Shown here in pieces: positions 34,616 through 42,695 of a DNA stretch of 64,000 bases. Under the pieces are notes generated by a model. The model was not told the DNA's origin. It saw only the letters and a program-made list of their open reading frames with translations, and searched no databases. Origin of the DNA: Vallitalea maricola (lineage in GTDB: Bacteria > Bacillota > Clostridia > Lachnospirales > Vallitaleaceae); NCBI RefSeq assembly GCF_036985595.1, contig NZ_BTPU01000067.1, forward strand, positions 17,423 to 81,422. Reading direction: 5' to 3'. The translations under genes were made by a program, and so were the position numbers. Position 1 is the first letter of the stretch. Each line of letters opens with the position of its first letter.

Positions 34616-34795
34616 CTATTGTGGCTTGTCCAAAGCAGTTGACTTACCAAAATAAAAAGCTACTACCATAAGTATTACGCTATAAGATTTATCTGCATCA
34701 ATACTACCAGTAATGCTTAATACGATAAATAATATAACAACTAATATAGCTATTATTTTTCTTACCTCTAATAATGAAGTTAATTTTTCTTTCAT
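34616..34795 (-). CDS. Small membrane protein, holin-like
   Basis: About 59 residues. Two membrane segments ('IIAILVVILFIVLSITG' and 'YSVILMVVAFYFGKST') and charged ends, typical of clostridial phage holin-type or BhlA-like small proteins. It directly follows the putative endolysin gene in the late operon. AAAGGTG lies eight bases before the ATG at 34795. A decayed copy of its 3' end lies near 32115. Confidence 0.5.
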   Translation of the reverse strand: MKEKLTSLLEVRKIIAILVVILFIVLSITGSIDADKSYSVILMVVAFYFGKSTALDKPQ

Positions 34796-34811
34796 TATAA
34801 ACACACCTTTC

Positions 34812-35522
34812 TTATAACAATTTTTCTAGATTATATTTTTTAACCAGGTAATGCTCCATTCTATCCAAGAAAACCATTAATTGCTCTTCAGTCACTATGT
34901 TCTTAGCCCCTTTACCGTCATTAACTCCTTCAATCCTGAACTTATTCCACGCATCTCTAGCCCAAGTTGAAACATCTTCTGTATTAAAACAATCTAGATA
35001 ATATTTACCGTAGCGTTGTTGATAACGCTTCTGTAGAACCTCCGATATTCTACTCCTATCTATTATGATTTTGCCTACATAGACACCTTCTACATATTTA
35101 CCGTTTTTATAACACCCTAGTATGTTAACTATTTTGTCAAAATCTTCTTTTTTTACGGTTTGACAACCTGTACTATTAGCCCATGTATCACTGTCATTAA
35201 CACTTCTATTATGTAGATTAATACCACTAGAAATACTTTTATATTCTATATAATCTTTACTGTTTCGGATTACTGGTACACTTTCCCCTCCCTTTTCCAG
35301 TTCAAAAGCTTTTATGCGTTTACTTCCATGTAACTTAGTAAACAATGAATATATTCCTGCACAGACAGTAGGAGTTTTAGATCCACTATTAAACCTACCC
35401 ATTGTATCCATTGGAATGTCAGGCAATGTGCTTGCGTTTTTAGTAAGAAATATTAATTCTCCATTCTTAAATATTCCTAACGCTGCACCCATTCTTCCTA
35501 GTGGATGTAATTTTATCGCCAA
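34812..35522 (-). CDS. Putative phage endolysin (L,D-transpeptidase-like Hx..SxGC motif)
   Basis: 236 residues. No standard amidase, muramidase or CHAP domain is seen. 'GINLHNRSVNDSDTWANSTGCQTVKKEDF' (residues about 92-125) resembles the HG...S.GC active site of YkuD-like L,D-transpeptidase or DUF5675-type phage proteins, with Cys as possible nucleophile. A helical C-terminus follows. Position between XhlA-like and holin-like genes supports a lysis enzyme. The frame opens at a TTG at 35522 overlapping the end of a 42-codon gene; a downstream ATG is possible. Confidence 0.5.
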   Translation of the reverse strand: MAIKLHPLGRMGAALGIFKNGELIFLTKNASTLPDIPMDTMGRFNSGSKTPTVCAGIYSLFTKLHGSKRIKAFELEKGGESVPVIRNSKDYIEYKSISSGINLHNRSVNDSDTWANSTGCQTVKKEDFDKIVNILGCYKNGKYVEGVYVGKIIIDRSRISEVLQKRYQQRYGKYYLDCFNTEDVSTWARDAWNKFRIEGVNDGKGAKNIVTEEQLMVFLDRMEHYLVKKYNLEKLL

Positions 35523-35641
35523 ACTATTTGGTTTTCCTTCATAATCTCCAGTCCTTCTGCCAAGATTGTAACAAACTTTTCTTGTTTTAATTTCGGGAAT
35601 TTTACTAAATATGAATTATATAATTCTATGATTGCTTTCAT
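35513..35641 (-). CDS. Small phage protein, 42 aa
   Basis: ATG at 35641 follows AAAGGGTGTTTTG. The peptide starts MKAIIELYNSYLVKFPKLKQ and ends MKENQIVWR, helical, no membrane segment. It overlaps the start of the endolysin-like gene by ten bases, consistent with translational coupling in the lysis operon. Function unknown. Confidence 0.5.
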   Translation of the reverse strand: MKAIIELYNSYLVKFPKLKQEKFVTILAEGLEIMKENQIVWR

Positions 35642-35654
35642 CAAAACACCCTTT

Positions 35655-35918
35655 CTAATTTATAGCCATAAAAATAGCCAGTAACGTATTAATTAATGCT
35701 ACCAGCCATGCTATGTACTCTCTATAATTCTTTTTGTTATCATTTCTATTTTCTAAGCTTTGTAACCTATTATCAAACTTATCTATTTTATCTCTTAATC
35801 CGTTATAATCTCTAATAAGCGTTTTAGTTTCTGTCATTTCCTTAGTCAAATCACCTATTTCTTTTGTTACTTTGGCTAATGCTTCATAAAATTCTTTTTG
35901 ACTTACAGATTCGCTCAT
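35655..35918 (-). CDS. XhlA-like haemolysin/holin accessory protein
   Basis: 87 residues: a long N-terminal coiled coil ('YEALAKVTKEIGDLTKEMTETKTLIRDYNGLRDKIDKFDNRLQSLE') and one C-terminal membrane segment ('YIAWLVALINTLLAIFMAI'). This is the XhlA layout of PBSX-like lysis cassettes, where it works with the holin. Its start overlaps the radical SAM stop by one base, so the radical SAM cassette and the lysis genes are read as one unit. Confidence 0.8.
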   Translation of the reverse strand: MSESVSQKEFYEALAKVTKEIGDLTKEMTETKTLIRDYNGLRDKIDKFDNRLQSLENRNDNKKNYREYIAWLVALINTLLAIFMAIN

Positions 35919-37240
35919 TAGTTACCTCCTTCTGTTTCTTTAGATAAGTTTAATAACATATTATATTCTTCTTCTGAAATAATCTCTAAAGCCCATTCTT
36001 TAGGTACATTCACAGGAAATCTCTCTTCCAGTCCTTCGTTCCTATAAAGTTTATTCCAGTAGTATACATTCGCCAATACTCTCGCCTTATGCATTATACA
36101 TATATAGGTCGCTCGTTTATTTGCAGTTCCAAATTTATCGTAGTTGTATGCACTGCACCAAGCACAGCCTGTAGCTATTGGACAATTAAAGCATTCATCT
36201 GTTGACTGGCTTCTTCTCGTAATGCATTTTAAACATTCTAAATTTTTCTTTTGTTCTTCACTTTCACCTATACCACTAACTATGTCACCTATTGTTATTG
36301 GTTCTTCCTTTTCTAAACAAAATTTCATATATCTAAGGCAAGGATATATAATACCTTCACCATCTATTGCTAACATTTTACCAGTGCCACCACACCAATT
36401 TTGATTATCTTCTGGTGACATGGCATATCCTATATCTGGGTCAAACAATGTACATGTATGTTTAGTGTATAATTTAGTACTAATCATATAATCAGCTAGT
36501 TCTTTTAATTCATGATAAAATATTTTTGCATGACTAACATTCCAACCTTCTTCAAATATACAATTAGAAAATATACTTATTACACCAATACTGAATAAGT
36601 GTAAAATTGCTTCCTTAAGGTAAGAGATATTCTCAGGAGCTAATGTTAACTTAGTAGATGCATACGGAAACCTCTTCAACTCTGCAAGAAATGCTTTTTC
36701 TACAATATCGTAACTTCCTGCCCCATTAGGGAATAGTCTGCATTTATCATGCAATTCTTTATTACCGTCTATTGTGATACTTAGACTCAACCTTTCCTGA
36801 TATTTTTTTATGAATGCTTGGACATCTGGTTCAAAGTACAATGTTCCATTGGTTGATATTGATATCATATGGTGTAAAGCCCATCTGTGGTTAAGCTTCA
36901 AAGCCTTATACCTAAAATAATCAACTATGTATTCCATCAATTCTATTTCCAATAATGGTTCTCCACCTATAAAATCAAGTACTATTGCTTGCGCATTCGT
37001 TCCTGATATATTATTACCTTTCATATCTTCATTAAATAATGTATCGATGGTCTGCCTAGCTATATCCTTAGTCATGGGTCTATCTTCATTTTTTTTGTAT
37101 TCATAACAATATGTACATCTTAGGTTGCATTGTTCTGTGACTACAAATGTTATAACTTTAACAGCAATATCTGTACCACATTTTTCTGGATACATTTGAT
37201 GAAATGCGTCCTGATAATTTGGTAAGTATTTTTGTATCAT
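35918..37240 (-). CDS. Radical SAM/SPASM peptide maturase
   Basis: 440 residues. The radical SAM cluster CxxxCxxC is C38/C42/C45 in 'TEQCNLRCTYCYE'; GGEPL is at 92-96. A SPASM-type C-terminus holds C283, C301, C336, C339, C350, C353, C359, C362 and C381, enough for two auxiliary 4Fe-4S clusters. Such enzymes crosslink or otherwise modify peptides (sactipeptides, ranthipeptides, CXXX-repeat targets). The nearby 31-Cys protein is the obvious substrate. It overlaps its upstream neighbour by four bases and its downstream neighbour by one. Seen inside a phage late operon, which is unusual. Confidence 0.9.
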   Translation of the reverse strand: MIQKYLPNYQDAFHQMYPEKCGTDIAVKVITFVVTEQCNLRCTYCYEYKKNEDRPMTKDIARQTIDTLFNEDMKGNNISGTNAQAIVLDFIGGEPLLEIELMEYIVDYFRYKALKLNHRWALHHMISISTNGTLYFEPDVQAFIKKYQERLSLSITIDGNKELHDKCRLFPNGAGSYDIVEKAFLAELKRFPYASTKLTLAPENISYLKEAILHLFSIGVISIFSNCIFEEGWNVSHAKIFYHELKELADYMISTKLYTKHTCTLFDPDIGYAMSPEDNQNWCGGTGKMLAIDGEGIIYPCLRYMKFCLEKEEPITIGDIVSGIGESEEQKKNLECLKCITRRSQSTDECFNCPIATGCAWCSAYNYDKFGTANKRATYICIMHKARVLANVYYWNKLYRNEGLEERFPVNVPKEWALEIISEEEYNMLLNLSKETEGGN

Positions 37241-37536
37241 TTACAAGCCTCCTTTATATAGAGGGTGTTACAATTAAATTCTACCTGTGCCTGATATTTG
37301 TTTGATGTAAATTCAGGTGCATACTGTAAACATAATTCATTAAGTGCCAAATTGAATATATTAGAAGCTTTTATGTACTGATTCTTAATGGATTGGAACA
37401 TTTTTGCATCAAATTTATCATCTAGATCGCTAACAATCGTTTTGATTAATGATTGTAATCCTGTCATCTCATAATATAATTTTTGTATGTATATAGACTG
37501 ATTCTCTTTAATCTCTATTGATTTTACTGTTTTCAT
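37237..37536 (-). CDS. Small accessory protein of the radical SAM cassette, 99 aa
   Basis: Helical, one to two Cys ('LNELCLQYAPEF', 'FNCNTLYIKEACK'). No family firmly recognised; length and position resemble 'CXXX repeat peptide modification system' small proteins and could be a peptide-recognition partner, but this is inference from context. It is coupled to both neighbours: stop/start overlap with the 166-residue gene at 37536 and a four-base overlap with the radical SAM gene. Confidence 0.6.
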   Translation of the reverse strand: MKTVKSIEIKENQSIYIQKLYYEMTGLQSLIKTIVSDLDDKFDAKMFQSIKNQYIKASNIFNLALNELCLQYAPEFTSNKYQAQVEFNCNTLYIKEACK

Positions 37537-38036
37537 TATAATTCCTCCTTATATTTTGTTTTTAATAGAGTAGAGCACTCTATTATCTCATCCATATAAG
37601 CATCTGGGCGAGATAGATATATGTTTAATAGTTGCCTATAATATACTGCTTCTATCTCCGAGTCATTGATAGGTTTATCATTAATACAAGCTCTAAGCAT
37701 TCCGATTTTTTTGCTAATTTCTATATCATCTTTTTCTAATTCTCTACTTATGCTCAAAAAGTCAACAACGAAATCAAGATTAAAATTATACAATGGTTGA
37801 ATTTTACTTATTATTGGAATCAATAAAGCCTTTATTTCATCTATAGATTTATCCTTTAGTATAATATATTTAGAAGTTACAGTAAGAATATTTCTCTTTA
37901 TCTTTGTTTTTTCTATCTTAGATAAAATATCCAACTTTTCTCTTAATTTATTTATGTTTTCATTTGAAATTGCATTATTTTGTTGTATGTCTATTAATAT
38001 ATCTGATTCTATTAATAAAATACTTGTATCACTCAT
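37536..38036 (-). CDS. Accessory protein of the radical SAM cassette, 166 aa
   Basis: Helical soluble protein with Ile/Asn/Lys-rich composition, one Cys in 'MLRACIND' and one in 'IIECSTLLKTKYKEEL'. No family recognised. Starts 22 bases after the Cys-rich gene with AAGGAAGGG upstream, and its stop overlaps the next start. Could be a chaperone, leader-binding protein or a tail-assembly helper. Confidence 0.6.
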   Translation of the reverse strand: MSDTSILLIESDILIDIQQNNAISNENINKLREKLDILSKIEKTKIKRNILTVTSKYIILKDKSIDEIKALLIPIISKIQPLYNFNLDFVVDFLSISRELEKDDIEISKKIGMLRACINDKPINDSEIEAVYYRQLLNIYLSRPDAYMDEIIECSTLLKTKYKEEL

Positions 38037-38058
38037 CTATATCCCTTCCTTCTTGCAT

Positions 38059-38742
38059 TTAATTACTGCTTCTGCAAACACCTGTACACCCTCCGGAACA
38101 ACTACCACTGCAACTACCACCTACTCTTGTACAATTGCCTGAACACCCATTTCTACAGTTACCACCACAATTTGCCGTACATCCACCACTACAACCACTA
38201 CATGAACTACTGCATCCACCACTACAACCGCTGCAACTTGTACACCCACCACTACAATTATTAGAACAGGAACTGCCACAACCAGAACATCCAGAACATC
38301 CTCCTGAACAGCTACTACAACCAGAGCATCCTGTACAGCTTGAACAACCACCCGAGCAACTACCTGTACAGGTAGTTGTACATGCTGATACGCACATACC
38401 AGTACAAGCACTATTGCAATCATTTCCTGACCTAGCCCCTCTTGGCTGAGCTTCAAATACTGTCTGTTTAGCATCAAGAACAGTCATTTCCTGTATAATA
38501 CCATCCGCTTGTTTTGATGGTATTCCAGAAGGATTAATTTTACTCTGTAGGTCTCTAATCTTAGAATAATGCTCTACATCAAGCGTTTTATCTTTAGATG
38601 GCTGCTCACTATAATCGTACTGACTTTCACCATAACTTGTTAAACTTCCGTACCCATTTCTACGTTTCATTTCCGCCTTTACCCTATTCTTCAGTACAAT
38701 AAAATCATTGGCATTGTAAGGATTTTCTTTTTCAAAAGACAA
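38059..38742 (-). CDS. Cys-rich repeat protein, likely radical SAM substrate
   Basis: 227 residues. Residues 1-108 are a Cys-free, charged leader-like part ('NPYNANDFIVLKNRVKAEMKRRNGYGSLTSYGE'), then 31 Cys occur between residues 109 and 223, spaced C-x-x or C-x-x-x with Ser, Gly, Thr and Asn between (for example CTGSCSGGCSSCTGCSGC). This is the layout of a RiPP precursor with CXXX-type repeats, longer than usual, or of a thioether-crosslinked structural protein. It sits between the tail fibre gene and two accessory genes plus the radical SAM gene on the same strand. Confidence 0.8.
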   Translation of the reverse strand: MSFEKENPYNANDFIVLKNRVKAEMKRRNGYGSLTSYGESQYDYSEQPSKDKTLDVEHYSKIRDLQSKINPSGIPSKQADGIIQEMTVLDAKQTVFEAQPRGARSGNDCNSACTGMCVSACTTTCTGSCSGGCSSCTGCSGCSSCSGGCSGCSGCGSSCSNNCSGGCTSCSGCSGGCSSSCSGCSGGCTANCGGNCRNGCSGNCTRVGGSCSGSCSGGCTGVCRSSN

Positions 38743-38755
38743 ACTTCATCACTCC

Positions 38756-40117
38756 CTATATACTAAAAACGCCAAGTGCTGTTAATGTTACAGATATACT
38801 ATCTAAACATACTTCAAATGCACTTGATTGTTTTAATAGTGTTAATTGTATTTTTAATTCGTTATCAGCTGCTTTGGGTCCCTGATACTCAAAAGGAATA
38901 TAAAAGCTTTTGTATGTACTAGTATCCTTAAATTCATTAGCTTTTACGTTCCTACTTCCAATAACTGAATATGACTCTCCGTTCTTCTTACTAACCTCAA
39001 CTTTAATTACATCAGTATTTAGTGACTTATTGGCACTTTTTAGTCTTACTATTAGTGTGTATTTGTTAAATCTCAATTTATTAATTAAAATGTATGCTAA
39101 GGTAATATTTGAACTTGTAGAAGTATCAGCATAACAGCATTTATTATCCCAGCAAAGATTATCTGTTTTTTTACTACCTACTAACTCTATAGAAGATGCT
39201 TCTATGTGAAAACTGCTTACTTCTAACTGTTGACTTACCTGTGTCGCTGTATCTTGAATAAGTTGTTTGACTTCTGCTAATGCACCTTCAACATTATTGG
39301 ATTCAAAATTATTGCCTGTATCAGTTATATTTATCATAGATGCAGAGTGATTATCAGGATGTATGTAGTTATTTGCATTTCCTTCTATCCCTGCTAACTT
39401 ATCCTTTTCCTCCAAACTATAATCCTCAGTACTCAGCCCTTTCCCACTAACCTTAACAACTCTATTATTAACCTTATCATTAACCTGTTTCACAGCCTTG
39501 GAACTAGCAGCGACCTCACTACTATCTGAAGCAATACTATCACTAATCCCTCTATTAACTTGTGCCCCTTCTTCAATCCCTGCTAACTTATTCTTTTCAT
39601 CTGTACTATAATTCTCATCACTAAGTCCCTTACCCTCAACCTTACTAACTTTACTCTCAACATCTTTCTTAGAAGCAAATATTAGACTCTCATCAATAGC
39701 AGCTGTAACATTCTCTGCTTGACCTACAATAACAACAACATCAATATTCTTCTCAACAATATCTGTACCAGCTACAGGAATATACTCAGCATTACTTCTT
39801 GCATTTGCATAGCAATATAATATTTCTCCTTCGTCAGGATCCTCTGCAAAAACTCCAATCTCTCTGAAATAAAATCCTTCTTGCAGCTCTTTATTAGTAA
39901 TAATAGTTCTAATAGTGACTTGATTCCCATTCCTACGTATATTGCTTATATTCAAGACATGTAATGTATTCTTAAGATCATTCATATCCAAGATTGAACT
40001 ACTGCCAATCTCACCGTCACCAATCTTCACATTAGTATAATTAAGGGTAACTCCTGTCTGTGCCTTAACCTGTAGGTTTCTACCCTTATTAGTTAGTATA
40101 AGACCTCCAAAACTCAA
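38756..40117 (-). CDS. Phage tail fibre (tail-collar) protein
   Basis: About 453 residues. N-terminal 'SFGGLILTNKGRNLQVKAQTGVTLNYTNVKIGDGEI' is the phage tail-collar/DUF3751 domain that attaches fibre to baseplate. Two repeats, 'VEGKGLSDENYSTDEKNKLAGIEEGAQVN' and 'VSGKGLSTEDYSLEEKDKLAGIEGNANNY', are typical fibre shaft repeats. The C-terminus is a beta-rich receptor-side domain. The TTG at 40117 follows GAAGGTGG and gives the family's usual MSFGG start; the upstream TTG at 40135 lacks a ribosome site. Product binds the host surface. Confidence 0.85.
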   Translation of the reverse strand: MSFGGLILTNKGRNLQVKAQTGVTLNYTNVKIGDGEIGSSSILDMNDLKNTLHVLNISNIRRNGNQVTIRTIITNKELQEGFYFREIGVFAEDPDEGEILYCYANARSNAEYIPVAGTDIVEKNIDVVVIVGQAENVTAAIDESLIFASKKDVESKVSKVEGKGLSDENYSTDEKNKLAGIEEGAQVNRGISDSIASDSSEVAASSKAVKQVNDKVNNRVVKVSGKGLSTEDYSLEEKDKLAGIEGNANNYIHPDNHSASMINITDTGNNFESNNVEGALAEVKQLIQDTATQVSQQLEVSSFHIEASSIELVGSKKTDNLCWDNKCCYADTSTSSNITLAYILINKLRFNKYTLIVRLKSANKSLNTDVIKVEVSKKNGESYSVIGSRNVKANEFKDTSTYKSFYIPFEYQGPKAADNELKIQLTLLKQSSAFEVCLDSISVTLTALGVFSI

Positions 40118-40131
40118 AATACCACCTTCTT

Positions 40132-40695
40132 TCAATTAACTTGATGTAACACCATGAAGTCACCAGTATGTACAATAGCTCCAATAGTTAAACTCATATT
40201 GTTGGTTTTACGGATGATGATGTTATTTAAGTGAGACCTGCTATTCTTAACACTATTTAATGCCAGTTGAAAATCATTAGCCTTAGTGTTGGTTACGTCA
40301 GCATTAGTTGTTACAACATTAAAAGTATAAGGCTCACCATTATATTCAAACCATTCTTCAATATAACCATCACCAAAAACAGTAGTTATCAATTCCTCTA
40401 CACTAGAAGGTGTACCCTTTTTCTTATGCCATCTTATAGAATTCCTATTCAGTTCTATTTTCTTACTAATCTCCAAACTAGTATCATAAAAATCAACATG
40501 ATATTGCCAAGCAAGATAATCAAGCATTTCATCATCCAACGATTCCATATTTTGTATGTAACTCAACATGGGTATAACAGAATTGATGTCTTTTATCTCT
40601 TCATCTAATGCTTTACACATTGTTACAACATTCTTATCTTCTCTCAGATGGTTAGGTAAAAGGTTCAAAAGTGACACTTGGGATAGATTAATCAT
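40132..40695 (-). CDS. Phage tail protein I (P2 gpI-like)
   Basis: 187 residues. 'LLPNHLREDKNVVTMCKALDEEIKDI' and 'LDYLAWQYHVDFYDTSLEISKKIELNRNSIRWHKKKGTPSSVEELI' match baseplate protein gpI. It links baseplate J to the fibre. The ATG at 40695 follows GGAGG by eight bases; it overlaps the end of the J gene. Confidence 0.88.
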   Translation of the reverse strand: MINLSQVSLLNLLPNHLREDKNVVTMCKALDEEIKDINSVIPMLSYIQNMESLDDEMLDYLAWQYHVDFYDTSLEISKKIELNRNSIRWHKKKGTPSSVEELITTVFGDGYIEEWFEYNGEPYTFNVVTTNADVTNTKANDFQLALNSVKNSRSHLNNIIIRKTNNMSLTIGAIVHTGDFMVLHQVN

Positions 40696-41785
40696 CTTCA
40701 AAACCTCCAAATTTGATATTTACATTATTATCTATAGCAACTTGGTCATTAGCAATAACCTTATATACAGGTGAATTCACTTCCACTCTAAGAGCACCCT
40801 CATTAATAACATTTGCTATCAATCTGGAAGGATTGATATTAAGACCTAACTTACTCTTTTGCCACTTGATATAATCAGCTATTGCATCATTGACCTTAGA
40901 ACTAATTTCATCCTTTTGAGCACTATTACTATTATGAATATAATAAGTTACATCTAGATCATAATTAATTACCCTTGGTGTAGTTACAATAACCTTATCT
41001 GTTAATGGTCTTATTCTCTTATCATTACAGATGCTATAGACTTTCGAAATGACTTCCTCACTTGGCAGCACTCCATTATTAAGCAGTGGTTTAATAGTAA
41101 CCTCTCCTGGGTTAACTGAATAAACAGCAACATCAATAATATTTGCATCAGCTGTCTTAGCCCAATACTTATAACCACCTTCAGGACCTGCTGTACTAAA
41201 ACTCTCTGGTGAATTTCTTATCCTATCTCTATAGATATCATCAGATTCAACCTCATTACCACCACCAGATATCGTTGTATTAGATACGCTTCTGAAATAT
41301 GGGAAACCATCAACAATGTTGTTTATCTGTCCCACCAAGAAGTCATTACCAATGGTACCTTTGCTAAGACAAGTAGCTTTTACCTCTACAAAAGTGCTAC
41401 CAGGTTCTATGATAACCTCTTCATCAGTTGCAAAAAAAAGAGAACCATCAGGAGTTACCCTAGTTCCCTTTTTGATTATTACTCTAATATCTAGAATCTT
41501 ACTAATGGCAAACTTCAATATAGTTGCAGCAGCTGTAGCTTCCGACCGAATAACATTGGAAAACTTACCTAACTCATCTAAGCTATTACCCTGGGCAAAT
41601 CTAAGAAGGTTAGCTTTACAGGCTTGGTCTATTACAACTCTTTGCTGTATAATAATATTAGCTAGAGTTAAGAGAAATTGTTTCCTTGGGTCACCGGGAT
41701 ATAATTTTTCTCCACTAATCTTTTCAAACAATCCTATAATGTTATCAATAATATCTTGCGGATCCTTATTAACAAAATCAAACAT
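40688..41785 (-). CDS. Baseplate assembly protein J (Mu gp47/P2 gpJ-like)
   Basis: 365 residues. 'GNSLDELGKFSNVIRSEATAAATILKF', 'IIKKGTRVTPDGSLFFATDEEVII' and 'GGNEVESDDIYRDRIRNSPESFSTAGPEGGYKYWAKTAD' are the characteristic baseplate J regions. Forms the baseplate wedge. Ribosome site GAGG upstream; overlaps W-like and I-like genes. Confidence 0.9.
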   Translation of the reverse strand: MFDFVNKDPQDIIDNIIGLFEKISGEKLYPGDPRKQFLLTLANIIIQQRVVIDQACKANLLRFAQGNSLDELGKFSNVIRSEATAAATILKFAISKILDIRVIIKKGTRVTPDGSLFFATDEEVIIEPGSTFVEVKATCLSKGTIGNDFLVGQINNIVDGFPYFRSVSNTTISGGGNEVESDDIYRDRIRNSPESFSTAGPEGGYKYWAKTADANIIDVAVYSVNPGEVTIKPLLNNGVLPSEEVISKVYSICNDKRIRPLTDKVIVTTPRVINYDLDVTYYIHNSNSAQKDEISSKVNDAIADYIKWQKSKLGLNINPSRLIANVINEGALRVEVNSPVYKVIANDQVAIDNNVNIKFGGFEDD

Positions 41786-42080
41786 TGATATCTAACCTCA
41801 CTCTCGGTACTAGTACACCGTCTTTTCCTTCATCATACACAATATCTACAACTTTTACTCTTGGCTCATTATCATTAATCAGATCAATTATCTCAGATGT
41901 AAGAATAGCCTTAGCAACCTCACTAGTTTTATCAATAGCAGTACCAGTCAACCCTTGTCCTCTATTAAGTGGAACAGTTGATTTTAATGTCCTTAAGAGA
42001 TTACTTACATTCTGTATAATCTCTTCCTTGGTTGATGGGTCAAAATTAATTTCTCTTGTATTACTTGTTACTTCAATCAT
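41778..42080 (-). CDS. Baseplate wedge protein W (GPW/gp25 family)
   Basis: About 100 residues. 'VSNLLRTLKSTVPLNRGQGL' and 'VKAILTSEIIDLINDNEPRVKV' like segments fit gp25/gpW baseplate proteins with the conserved EPR core ('NDNEPRVKVVDI'). AGGTGATATT precedes the ATG at 42080. Partner of J in the wedge. Confidence 0.85.
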   Translation of the reverse strand: MIEVTSNTREINFDPSTKEEIIQNVSNLLRTLKSTVPLNRGQGLTGTAIDKTSEVAKAILTSEIIDLINDNEPRVKVVDIVYDEGKDGVLVPRVRLDINV

Positions 42081-42084
42081 AATA

Positions 42085-42477
42085 TCACCTAACAAATTCC
42101 TTAAGGGTCACACTAACCTTAGCTTGTAGTAATCTTCCCTTATTATCAATATTAGTCCAACTCTCACTCATTGAACTTATGTACCATTTATGTTTTCCTA
42201 TACGTTTACCACCAATGATTAGAAACTCTGTCTTTCCTTTATCTCTCATCTCATTAAGCAGTTCAATATTTTCTCTTGGCTTAACTCCTTTGAAGATATC
42301 CAAAAACATGGAAAAACTGATTGTCTCTAACTCAGTACCTTTGAACTTTTGCTTTGGTTTGCCACCTATCACTTCTTGGCTATCCCATACAGCAGAACCA
42401 CTCTTCTCAAATTCATCAAAAGTCTTCACATGATCTGATGAAACACTAAAAACTACTTTACCAAATGTTCCAATCAA
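42085..42477 (-). CDS. Phage tail protein U (P2 gpU-like)
   Basis: 130 residues. N-terminal 'MIGTFGKVVFSVSSDHVKTFDEF' and 'LETISFSMFLDIFKGVKPRENIELL' match gpU, which completes the tail tube terminus. Overlaps the upstream gene stop by four bases. Confidence 0.8.
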   Translation of the reverse strand: MIGTFGKVVFSVSSDHVKTFDEFEKSGSAVWDSQEVIGGKPKQKFKGTELETISFSMFLDIFKGVKPRENIELLNEMRDKGKTEFLIIGGKRIGKHKWYISSMSESWTNIDNKGRLLQAKVSVTLKEFVR

Positions 42478-42695
42478 TTATCCCACCCCTTGAAAGTTCC
42501 TATACAGAAGCCTTTACTACCAACCATTATACAAACAACATCATCTCCAATGTCAACTAGCATATTATCTTTCATACAGTCTTTGTACTGAAAAACAAGA
42601 GGTAGATAATCTGTAATACGATTACTATTGATGATAACCTGAACCCTATAATTAACTCTGTCTATATTTTGCACCTTACCAGTTACTAACTCCAC
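42474..42695 (-). CDS. Small gpV-like OB-fold baseplate protein
   Basis: 73 residues. 'VTGKVQNIDRVNYRVQVIINSNRITDYLPLVFQ...MLVDIGDDVVCIMVG' resembles the OB fold of baseplate spike protein gpV/gp45, but the C-terminal beta-helix spike is missing. Position between D-like and U-like genes fits a baseplate hub part. Could be a shortened spike adaptor; no PAAR protein is seen nearby. Confidence 0.65.
   Translation of the reverse strand: MELVTGKVQNIDRVNYRVQVIINSNRITDYLPLVFQYKDCMKDNMLVDIGDDVVCIMVGSKGFCIGTFKGWDN

Noticed and set aside
38121..38477. Val-rich and Pro/His-rich frames overlapping the Cys-rich gene
   Set aside because: Frame shadows of the biased TGY codons; no ribosome sites and they break the coupled gene order.
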